DNA from: CADCVW01 sp964251385
Lineage (GTDB): Bacteria > Pseudomonadota > Alphaproteobacteria > Sphingomonadales > Sphingomonadaceae
Assembly: GCA_964251385.1 (NCBI GenBank)
Contig: CAXUJK010000003.1
Coordinates: 527,493-591,492 of the forward strand
Direction of reading: 5' to 3'
Length of the DNA stretch: 64,000 nucleotides
This document shows positions 24,121-31,536 of this stretch, one piece after another. The notes beneath the pieces are model-generated. The model worked only from the letters and a program-made list of their open reading frames with translations. It was not told where the DNA came from and ran no database searches. Every line of letters begins with the position of its first letter. Within the stretch, counting starts at the first letter, position 1. The position numbers and the translations under genes are program-made.

Positions 24121-25050
24121 GTGACGCTTCAACTTCAGCTGAACGAGTCGGTTGAGATTACGACCGGCGGCAGCGGCAGGCTCTACATCCGAACGCCCAT
24201 TGAAGAATTCGTCATCGTCGACAAAGCCGGGTTGATCGCCAAGGTCCTCGACGCCGTGCGCGACGGCTCCCCGCTCGAGGACACCATGGAGTGCTTCGAC
24301 GATCCCGAAGTCCGCGCCGAAGCGCTTGACGGTATCCTGGCGATGCTCAGGAAACGCAGGGTCCTGACCAAGGCGACGCCGCGTGTCGCGCCCACCGATC
24401 CGATCCACGCCTGGTTGAGCCACATCGCACTGAAGGACGACGGCGTCGCGCCCGTGTGCCGCCTCCTCGGAACGGGGTTGCTGAAGGACACGTTGAGCCG
24501 CCTGCTCGAGGACGTAGGCGTTCGCTGGAACGACGACCGGGATGCTCCGATGAGCGCGGAGGAACTGATCGTCGCCTGTTTCGACGCGCCGGACGAGGCC
24601 GTGTTGCGGAACGTCAACCGGAGCGCGGTCGAGGCCGATGCGCCTTTGCTTCCCGTGATCCTCGACCGTCACGTCGTAGCGATCGGCCCGTTCATCGTGC
24701 CCCGCGCGACGGCCTGCTACGAATGTCTGTATCACCGCGTGCGTGTCGGGCGACGCAGCGCGGAAGCGTACGAGACGGCACCGATGCGCAACCATCTTCC
24801 CAGCCGGTTGGCGGCGCATTTCGCCGCGGCGTCGGCGGCGGCGGAGATCGTGCGTTTCCTCGCCGGCACCGCGTTCGACCTGCACACCGCGGGCGTCACG
24901 CGCCACGACCTCATGTCGGGCATCTCGGGCCACACCGTCGCGCTCAAGGTGCCGCGCTGCCCCGCGTGCGGCGGGGCCAATCTGAAGCGGCCGCTCGCGC
25001 CCGTGTGCGGGTCGGCTCCCGAACTGGCCCCCGAACTGACTGGCGCCTGA
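24121..25050 (+). CDS. TOMM cyclodehydratase partner protein (E1-like/RRE, SagC-type)
   Basis: The start is GTG 24121 after AAGGGAC, giving 309 residues. Residues 1-85 form a winged-helix RRE-like leader-binding domain (VEITTGGSGRLYIRTPIEEF, then LDGILAMLRKRRVLT). The rest is a reduced E1/ThiF-like domain with the structural zinc tetrad Cys199-x-x-Cys202 (ACYECLYHRV) and Cys280-x-x-Cys283 (VPRCPACGG). In TOMM pathways this protein holds the leader peptide and activates YcaO. No ATP-binding E1 glycine motif is visible, consistent with its non-catalytic role. It overlaps the YcaO start by 1 bp. Confidence 0.85.
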   Translation: MTLQLQLNESVEITTGGSGRLYIRTPIEEFVIVDKAGLIAKVLDAVRDGSPLEDTMECFDDPEVRAEALDGILAMLRKRRVLTKATPRVAPTDPIHAWLSHIALKDDGVAPVCRLLGTGLLKDTLSRLLEDVGVRWNDDRDAPMSAEELIVACFDAPDEAVLRNVNRSAVEADAPLLPVILDRHVVAIGPFIVPRATACYECLYHRVRVGRRSAEAYETAPMRNHLPSRLAAHFAAASAAAEIVRFLAGTAFDLHTAGVTRHDLMSGISGHTVALKVPRCPACGGANLKRPLAPVCGSAPELAPELTGA

Positions 25051-26351
25051 TGTCGCTGCATCAGCCCTCGCTCGCTATGACGCTGCGCCGCGTCGTCGAT
25101 GCGCGCGCGGGCATCGCCACCCGATTGTACGAAATGACCGCCGACGCTCTGGCGCCCGACTTGTTCGTCGCCGCGGTGGCCGGGCCGGCGGCGTCCTACT
25201 TCATCAACCACGAGCCGGCCGTCTGGAGCAACACGTCGGGCGGGTCCGGCGCGGCGTTCACGCGCGATCAGGCGCTCTGGGCGACCGTCGGCGAGACGAT
25301 GGAGCGCTACTCGGCGTCGATCTACGACGCCGACGCATTCACGATCGCGCGCGAGGCCGATCTGCCGGACCCCGCGATCGACATGTCCGCTTTCGTCATG
25401 TTCGCGCCCGAACAATACGGGCAAGCCGGATTCTCCTATCACGCCTACGATCCGGAGCGGCCCCGCGCCTGGATCAAGGGGCGCGATCTGGCGTCCGGCG
25501 CGCCCGTCTGGGCCCCCGCGCAGATGGTCTATCTGAGCCAGGGATGGATTGCGGAGGACATTCTGGGTCAGACCGTGTCCACCGGGCTCGCTTGTCATGT
25601 CGGCGAAGAGCGGGCCGCGTTGTCCGGGCTTCTCGAACTGGTCGAACGCGACGGCTTCGCGTCCGCCTGGTTGTTGCATTGGGGTCCGCCCAGGCTGCGC
25701 CTGGACGCCGACACGCTGGCAAGGCTTTCCCCCCAATGCCGCAGGGCGCTCGCAAATCCGGAGCTTGCGATCACTCTGTGCGCCGCGCCCAATCCGTTCG
25801 GCGTCTTCAACGTCTTCGCCTTTGCCGAACATCCCAAATTGAAAGTGGGCTGCGTCGGAGCCTGCGCCCGTCTCGACCTGGCCGCGGCGGTGGAAAAGGC
25901 GGTGGTCGAGGTCCTGCACGGCTGGTCGGCGACGCTGCGCGCACGCAACGGCGTCGAGCCGATCCCCGACAAGCACGCGATCAGGAACCCGCACGACCAT
26001 TCGCTCTATTATCATCAGCCGGACACCTGGGCGGACATGGAATGGTTCCGGTCCTCCGCCGAGACGGTCGCACCGGACGATCTGCGGTGCGGGGCGCCCG
26101 TCGAGACATTGTCCGATCTGGTCTCGCGCCTCGACGCACATGGCATCGCGACGTCGTGCTACGACATCACGTCCGACGACGTGGCCCTGCTCGGTTTCCA
26201 CGTCACCAAGGTTCTCGCACCCGGCTTGCAACCGCTGCTTTTCGGCCTGTCGGTCGTCTCGGACGATCGCCGCCGCCTCGATGCGAATGCGCGCTTCTGG
26301 GGTGTGGATTCCGGCACCGCGCTCAATCTCGAGCCCCATCCTTTCCCATAG
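25050..26351 (+). CDS. YcaO-domain azoline cyclodehydratase (SagD-type)
   Basis: This protein has 433 residues. The YcaO ATP/Mg-binding segments are visible: GETMERYSAS (Glu82, Glu85, Arg86), and TGLACHVGEERAALSGLLEL leading into ELVERDGF (residues 196-203). Late conserved phrases are NPFGVFNVFAFAEHP and VEKAVVEVLHGW. It ends EPHPFP, the PxPxP tail that TOMM YcaO proteins need for catalysis. The enzyme phosphorylates the peptide amide oxygen after Cys or Ser attack and so forms thiazoline or oxazoline rings. It acts with the adjacent E1-like protein. Sequence supports a peptide-modifying role rather than the ribosomal S12 (RimO-linked) YcaO. Confidence 0.92.
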   Translation: MSLHQPSLAMTLRRVVDARAGIATRLYEMTADALAPDLFVAAVAGPAASYFINHEPAVWSNTSGGSGAAFTRDQALWATVGETMERYSASIYDADAFTIAREADLPDPAIDMSAFVMFAPEQYGQAGFSYHAYDPERPRAWIKGRDLASGAPVWAPAQMVYLSQGWIAEDILGQTVSTGLACHVGEERAALSGLLELVERDGFASAWLLHWGPPRLRLDADTLARLSPQCRRALANPELAITLCAAPNPFGVFNVFAFAEHPKLKVGCVGACARLDLAAAVEKAVVEVLHGWSATLRARNGVEPIPDKHAIRNPHDHSLYYHQPDTWADMEWFRSSAETVAPDDLRCGAPVETLSDLVSRLDAHGIATSCYDITSDDVALLGFHVTKVLAPGLQPLLFGLSVVSDDRRRLDANARFWGVDSGTALNLEPHPFP

Positions 26352-26364
26352 AGGATCCCGATCG

Positions 26365-27252
26365 ATGACGGTGTCACCCAATCCCTGGTTCACCAAGCCG
26401 TTGAGCGACTTCATCGAAGAGGAACACGATCCTTCGCACGCGTTGATCACCCCACTCGCCACCCGCCACAACTTCACCGCGGACGCCGCGCACGAGCATT
26501 TTCACGAGCGAACCAAATACCATCGGGGCACGAACGCCGGCGTCACGCGCAACATCCGCAACTTCCTGTCCTATCCCAATCTGATCGCGCGCGGTGCCGC
26601 CTCGCAACGTGATTTCGATCCCTCTTCGGCGCTCGACCTCCCGGACGCGCTGGACGTCGACTGCAACCTGACGGCGGCAATGGCGGCGCGCACCAGCGTT
26701 CGACGCGGGGAACTGAGAGGTGCGATCTCGGCAGCGGAGTTGTCGACGATCCTGCAGCACGGGGTCCGCGCCAACCGGTTGCTCCGTCCGTCCGCGGCGC
26801 CGACGGTGGCGCAGTGGGTCAGGCCCTACCCGTCGGGCGGGGCGTTGTACCCGATCGAGCTCTACGTCGCGGCGTCCGCCGTGGAGGGCGTGCCCGTCGG
26901 CGTGTCCAGCTACAACGCCGTCAAACACAAGCTGCAGGTGCTGCCGCATGCCAGCCCGGACGCCGTACGCGCGGCCGAGACCGGCTACGAAGACCATCTC
27001 GCCGCGCCCTGCGTCCTGGTGCTGACGGGCGTTTTCGAACGTTCGATCCAGAAATACGGGCCGCGCGGCTATCGGCTTGCGCTGATCGAGGCCGGGCACA
27101 TGATGCAGAACATCATTCTCCTGGTCACCGCGCTCGGGCTCAAGGCTTGCGTATCCGCCTCGTTCTACGAAGCGGAAATGGAACGGGCGCTCGACATCGA
27201 CGGCGTTTCCGAAGCCGCGTTGGTGCTCGTCATCATCGGGGGCCGGTCCTGA
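26365..27252 (+). CDS. SagB-type FMN-dependent azoline dehydrogenase
   Basis: The ATG at 26365 follows a short gap with GAGGATCC and gives 295 residues. The nitroreductase-like core holds RTSVRRGE (FMN phosphate region), PYPSGGALYPIELYVAA (residues 154-170), and the catalytic pair Lys230-Tyr231 in SIQKYGPRGYRLALIEAG, as in McbC-type enzymes. The C-terminal ALVLVIIGGRS closes the fold. It oxidises thiazolines and oxazolines to aromatic azoles with FMN. It overlaps the next gene by 1 bp. Presence of this enzyme predicts that the product has true azoles, not azolines. Confidence 0.9.
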   Translation: MTVSPNPWFTKPLSDFIEEEHDPSHALITPLATRHNFTADAAHEHFHERTKYHRGTNAGVTRNIRNFLSYPNLIARGAASQRDFDPSSALDLPDALDVDCNLTAAMAARTSVRRGELRGAISAAELSTILQHGVRANRLLRPSAAPTVAQWVRPYPSGGALYPIELYVAASAVEGVPVGVSSYNAVKHKLQVLPHASPDAVRAAETGYEDHLAAPCVLVLTGVFERSIQKYGPRGYRLALIEAGHMMQNIILLVTALGLKACVSASFYEAEMERALDIDGVSEAALVLVIIGGRS

Positions 27253-29543
27253 TGGCGACCCTCGCCTCCCCGCGTACCGTGTTGAATGACCGGATCACTG
27301 CCGATCCTTACGATCCCAAGCACATCGTCGCGCGTCTGCTGTATGCCGCGAGCGACGCGGACTGGTCCGATTGCGAGCGTGACCTCGGCATCGCACGCCG
27401 CCTTCTGACCCGCGGTGCCGGAATATCGGCGCTGGAAGCGCTTGTCGAAGGCCGCTTCAGCCCCATCAGAGCCGGCGAAAGCGGCTTCCTGCTGTGCGAC
27501 GACGATGACATGGCGCGGGAGCTGGCGAATATGCTCGTGAACGGCCAGGCCGAGGTGACGGGGCGTTTGGGAGTCGACGAGCCGGTCGTGCTCGTCGATG
27601 CGCGTGTCGCAGGGCAGCCCTTTGCTTTCGCCGAACCGTTCGCTCCGTCCTGTGCGTATATCCGATTGATCGCGAGCCACGATCTTGCGACGGACCTCCG
27701 CCACGAGCTCGCCCATGCCGGTCTGCAGAGCGGGATGCGGTTGCTCGACGAAGGCATGGCCGACTGGTTTTCCAGGACGGGAGACGAGGATGAGGATCGC
27801 GCCGCGCCCGACCCGTCGCGGCAGGCTCCGTTGCGTGGATTGCTGACGACGCCGTTCACGACCGATATCCACTTCGAAAGCGTGGCGCCCACGCCCGAGG
27901 AGCGGCGTGCCCTGAGGAAGCGCGCGCGCGATCTGGTCGCCGCCATCGAAAAGAGGGGTGGTCCAAGCGGTCTGTCCGCTCTCTTCGGCGCGATCGCGGC
28001 GTTGCGGGACCCCGTGCGCGCGATCCTGCTCATCGAGGAAAGCCTGGGCTCCACGATCGAGGACTGGGAGTCGCCCAAGCTGCCGGTCGATCCGAAGCGA
28101 CTCGACGCGCTTCGATCGCGCCTTCTGCGCGCGCGGGTGGATCGCGATCTCGACACGTTGGACGCTTGCGCGGCGGAGGGGCTCGATCTGGGCGCGCAAT
28201 TCGCCGGATGGGAAGCGATCGACGCCGGGGTGGTCGCGACGTTCGTGGGCGCGCGCGAGAGGCTTGCGCGCGACCAGGAGGTTTCGCCGACCGCGATCGC
28301 GGCCGCGGACGCCTGGATCGCCGAGGCCCGCGTCCGCGGTCTGCCGCCGGGCCGTGCGGCTGCCCTTAGCGGACACAGGGCGAGTCTGGCCGCCGGTGCC
28401 GGCCGCGCGGCAAGCGCGGAGGTGCGTACGATCACGGCGTCCGAGCGCGCGGAGAAGGCCTTTCGGCAGGCGCTCGCGTTCGACGGAGACGACGTGGACG
28501 CCCATTCCGGACTGGCGCATCTTCTCACCTACAAACCGGAGGCGCGAGGAGGCGGAGAGGCGGGTGCCGCGCCGCACTTCGCGCGGGTCGCGGCCGCACT
28601 GGCAATGCTCGGCGAAGACCCGGACTCCCCCTCCGATCCCGCGTCCGCGCCCGACGACGCCATCCGGTTGCGCGCGTTGCGGGTCGGCGGCGACGACGGC
28701 TTCGAACTCAACGTGGCCGACTTCCGCCTGGGCCGGGGCGAGCGCGTGGCGCTCGTAGGATCGAATGGCTCGGGCAAGTCGACGCTTATCGACGCGGTGC
28801 TGGGACTGGTGGCCGTTGAGGGAACTTGCGAAGTCCTGGGCGGCCCGGTGCAGACGCTTTCGTTCGATCACAGGCGCAGAGCCCGCATCGGCGCCCTGCT
28901 CAATCAGGCGCCGCTGCCGCGATCCCTCAAGGTGTCCGAGGCGGTTCGCCTGCTGGACAAAGTCTTCGGGCGCGCAGGGCCGGAGATCTTCGAGGCCATG
29001 GGTTTGGAGGAACTTGCGAACAAGAAAATCGCGACGCTGTCCCGCGGTCAAGGCCAGAGGCTGATGATCTATGCGGCGCTGGGCCACGATCCCGACCTCG
29101 TCATCCTCGACGAGGCTTCGCTCGGCCTCGACGCGCGATATGCGGGCGCGATGCGGGCGCTCGTCTTCGGATCCTGGGGCCAGGGCAAGTCGATGATCCT
29201 GTGTTCGCATCTTCCAGGCGACCTCGATCGTGTCGACCGCGTCGTCCTGCTCGAGGCCGGACACGTCAAAAGCCAGGGAAGGGTGGGCGATCTCGTTCGG
29301 CAGCTTGGCTGGAGCTGGCGCGGTCAGATCGAAGGCGTGGACCTCGCCGCGTGCGCGGCCGAGATCGCCAAGCTCGAAGACTTCCGATCGTCCAAGGTCG
29401 TCCAGCATCGGTCGTTGCACGCTTACGGCGGACCTGCGTTCGGGCGCGCTTTCGGGGTGTTCGCCGCGGGTCAGACCTATTCGACCTACTCCGTCTCGAA
29501 AGCCGGCATCCATGATGTCGTCGCCGGCGGCGGAGCGCGATGA
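27252..29543 (+). CDS. HExxH metallopeptidase-like domain fused to an ABC ATPase
   Basis: This protein has 763 residues. The N-terminal part (about 1-270) contains HELAH (residues 151-155) followed 11 residues later by DEGMADWFS (Glu167), the pattern of gluzincin/MA-clan zinc peptidases. A helical, partly repeat-like region (about 270-470) follows. The last 290 residues are an ABC ATPase: Walker A GSNGSGKST (503-511), signature LSRGQGQR (596-603), Walker B LVILDEAS, and a switch His653 in CSHLPGD. It is translationally linked to both the dehydrogenase and the ABC-2 permease. Combining family knowledge and context, I infer a self-contained leader-peptide protease and export motor. A TOMM exporter with such an N-terminal extension is not one I recognise. 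The region around the HExxH could also be structural. Confidence 0.8.
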   Translation: MATLASPRTVLNDRITADPYDPKHIVARLLYAASDADWSDCERDLGIARRLLTRGAGISALEALVEGRFSPIRAGESGFLLCDDDDMARELANMLVNGQAEVTGRLGVDEPVVLVDARVAGQPFAFAEPFAPSCAYIRLIASHDLATDLRHELAHAGLQSGMRLLDEGMADWFSRTGDEDEDRAAPDPSRQAPLRGLLTTPFTTDIHFESVAPTPEERRALRKRARDLVAAIEKRGGPSGLSALFGAIAALRDPVRAILLIEESLGSTIEDWESPKLPVDPKRLDALRSRLLRARVDRDLDTLDACAAEGLDLGAQFAGWEAIDAGVVATFVGARERLARDQEVSPTAIAAADAWIAEARVRGLPPGRAAALSGHRASLAAGAGRAASAEVRTITASERAEKAFRQALAFDGDDVDAHSGLAHLLTYKPEARGGGEAGAAPHFARVAAALAMLGEDPDSPSDPASAPDDAIRLRALRVGGDDGFELNVADFRLGRGERVALVGSNGSGKSTLIDAVLGLVAVEGTCEVLGGPVQTLSFDHRRRARIGALLNQAPLPRSLKVSEAVRLLDKVFGRAGPEIFEAMGLEELANKKIATLSRGQGQRLMIYAALGHDPDLVILDEASLGLDARYAGAMRALVFGSWGQGKSMILCSHLPGDLDRVDRVVLLEAGHVKSQGRVGDLVRQLGWSWRGQIEGVDLAACAAEIAKLEDFRSSKVVQHRSLHAYGGPAFGRAFGVFAAGQTYSTYSVSKAGIHDVVAGGGAR

Positions 29544-30667
29544 TGGGCCAGTTCTTCGCCTTGGCGTCGGCGGACATGCGCACGTTCATGCGATCGCGGG
29601 TCGCGGTCTTCTGGACCTTCGCGTTTCCGATGCTCATCCTCGTGACCTACATGCAGCTTTTCGCCAGTCCGCGGCTGGGTGAAGTCGCCTTGATCATCGA
29701 CGATCGCGATCGCTCCGTCGCCAGCGTCGATTTCACCAAGAGCGTGGTCGCGGTCATGCGATCTCAGGACGCGATTTCGGTCAAGGTCGCCGCCGCCACG
29801 CCTGCGCGCCGAAAAGAACGGCGCGAACTGCTGGTTCGGGTTCCCGCGGCATTTGGCGAGACAGCCGCGGCGGGACGGAGCGCGCGCGTGCGCGTCGCGG
29901 CGGGGGATGCATCCGATCCCGCCGTCGCGGCCGCGCTGGGAATCTTGCGCGGTGCCGTGACGACCTGGAACATGGCGGCGGCGGGCGAGGTGGCCCGAGC
30001 CGTGGTCTCGGTCGCGCCCGATGTCGAAGTGCGTTCGGTCGACGCGCGCCGTGCGGACTATCTCGTCGCCGGCCTGATCGTGATGGTGGCTCTGTCGTCG
30101 GCGTTGATGGGCTTCGCCGTTCCGCTGGTGGCCAATCGTGAATACGGCATGACGCGGCAGCAATCGTTATGGCCGGTCGGCCGCGGCACGATCCTCGCGG
30201 CCTGGGCAAGTTCCAAACTCGTGATCATCCTGACCAGCGCGCTCGCCCTTTGTGTCGTGGCCGCGATTCTCTACGACTTCGGCCGCGGACTGAGCGTCGG
30301 CGGGGTCCTCGTCGGCTGCGTGATCGTGTTGACAGCGACGTCGTGCCTTCTCGCGCTTGGATTGGCGATCGCGTCGCGTTCGAAATCGACTCAGGCCGCC
30401 CTGGTCGTCGCCAACGCGTTGTACTTCGTGGGATTGTTCACCGGCGACCTGCTGATCCCGACCGGCGGATTGCCCGAAGCTCTGCGAAACGTTCTGGCGT
30501 TCTCCCCCGTGAACGCATTCGCGCAAGCGTTGCGCTCCGCCCTCGAAGCGCCGGATTTCGCGACGGCCTTCAACGGGGACATCTGGTCCGCGCTTCTGGT
30601 CTTCAGCGTCCTGGGCACGGGTGCGTTCCTGTTCGCGCGCAAGACGTACCGTTGGTCCGCACGTTGA
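29540..30667 (+). CDS. ABC-2 type permease of the TOMM exporter
   Basis: The ATG at 29540 overlaps the ATPase gene by 4 bp; the protein has 375 residues. One helix near the N-terminus (VAVFWTFAFPMLILVTYMQL) is followed by a periplasmic loop of about 150 residues. Five or six helices then follow, among them LIVMVALSSALMGFAVPLV and SSKLVIILTSALALCVVAAI, with a region NREYGMTRQQSLWPV between them. This is the ABC2_membrane_3 layout used by peptide and antibiotic exporters. It must partner with the ATPase domain of the upstream fusion. It is the last gene of the cluster; its stop lies 28 bp from a convergent lipoprotein gene. Confidence 0.88.
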   Translation: MMGQFFALASADMRTFMRSRVAVFWTFAFPMLILVTYMQLFASPRLGEVALIIDDRDRSVASVDFTKSVVAVMRSQDAISVKVAAATPARRKERRELLVRVPAAFGETAAAGRSARVRVAAGDASDPAVAAALGILRGAVTTWNMAAAGEVARAVVSVAPDVEVRSVDARRADYLVAGLIVMVALSSALMGFAVPLVANREYGMTRQQSLWPVGRGTILAAWASSKLVIILTSALALCVVAAILYDFGRGLSVGGVLVGCVIVLTATSCLLALGLAIASRSKSTQAALVVANALYFVGLFTGDLLIPTGGLPEALRNVLAFSPVNAFAQALRSALEAPDFATAFNGDIWSALLVFSVLGTGAFLFARKTYRWSAR

Positions 30668-30695
30668 GGGCCGCAATCCCGATACGACGCCGCGG

Positions 30696-31277
30696 CTAAT
30701 TGCGTTTGGCGGGGCTGCGCGGAGACTCGACCAGGTCGGAAATCGCGAGATTCGGCTCCGCGGGTGCTCCTGCGCTGCCGGGGCGGGCCGCCGCGACGTC
30801 GATATATTTCCCGCAGTATCGAGCGGCGGCCGCGCCCCCGAGCACCTGCACGCCGCAATAGTCCTTGGGGCGCATCACCACGTCGCGGAGGACCAGCACG
30901 CGCCCGTTGCGCAGCTCCACCGTGAGAAGTCGGTCGGGACCCGTCATCACGAAGGCCGTGGACAAGGTCCTGCGTCCCTGCGCTTCCGCCGCCGAAGCCG
31001 CCGTCGGGACCGGGAGGGGGTTCGCTTCCACGGATACGGCTTCCGGGATCGGACCCATGGCGGCTTGCTCCCGGCTGCCGGGCTCCGGTGCGACTGGTTT
31101 CGCAGCGCGCGTGGCTTTGTTTTCAGGCCCCGTTTGCACCGAATCGGGGACGATCGTTCCCGGACCCGGGCTTGGACTGCGCATGGCGTTCTCCTGGGGC
31201 GAGGGCGTGCACGCGGCTAGCGCCGCCGCGACTGGCAGCCCGACACGCCTCATCATGCTCTCCATCGGCTTGAACAC
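30696..31277 (-). CDS. Putative lipoprotein, unknown function
   Basis: The frame begins at 31277 and contains alternative ATGs at 31265 and 31256; the last gives MRRVGLPVAAALAACTPSPQ, a good lipoprotein signal with Cys directly after LAA. The protein is about 186-193 residues. It has a proline-rich linker and then a C-terminal domain (TAFVMTGPDRLLTVELRNGR, VLRDVVMRPKDYCGV, YCGKYIDV). I do not recognise the family. The two Cys in the domain could form a disulphide in the periplasm. It converges on the end of the TOMM cluster, so it belongs to a separate unit. Confidence 0.6.
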   Translation of the reverse strand: MFKPMESMMRRVGLPVAAALAACTPSPQENAMRSPSPGPGTIVPDSVQTGPENKATRAAKPVAPEPGSREQAAMGPIPEAVSVEANPLPVPTAASAAEAQGRRTLSTAFVMTGPDRLLTVELRNGRVLVLRDVVMRPKDYCGVQVLGGAAAARYCGKYIDVAAARPGSAGAPAEPNLAISDLVESPRSPAKRN

Positions 31278-31420
31278 GGCCCCTGATACGCGGGCCGCGG
31301 TCCCGAGTCACTGCGCGACAGCACGTGTCGATTGAACCGCGACAATCCCGCGTCTCTTTCTCCTGATCTACCCAGATCGTCTCGGCTGTAACAACATCGA
31401 CACAAACCGGCAGGCAGTGC

Positions 31421-31448
31421 TTGACCGTGGTTAAATATTCGTAAATAT
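31421..31448 (+). promoter_or_regulatory. Candidate promoter of the RTX protease gene
   Basis: TTGACC at 31421-31426 is followed after 15-16 bp by the AT-rich TAAATAT at about 31442-31448. The segment is the only AT-rich part of the 259-bp gap before the RTX gene. The spacing is slightly short, so the call is tentative. Confidence 0.3.
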
Positions 31449-31536
31449 GCAGGCACTTAGCGCCGTGCCGGAACCCGGATGAGCGCGATCGCCGCTGCAT
31501 GGACGATGCAGTCGCGCCATATCAAGGGGATGACCG

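Noticed and set aside
24732..26477. 581-residue antisense frame over the YcaO gene
   Set aside because: The sense frame carries the YcaO motifs and PxPxP tail; the antisense has none.
27165..29513. Long antisense frame over the HExxH-ABC gene
   Set aside because: The sense strand has all ABC motifs, and the antisense translation is Arg/Asp-rich with no pattern.
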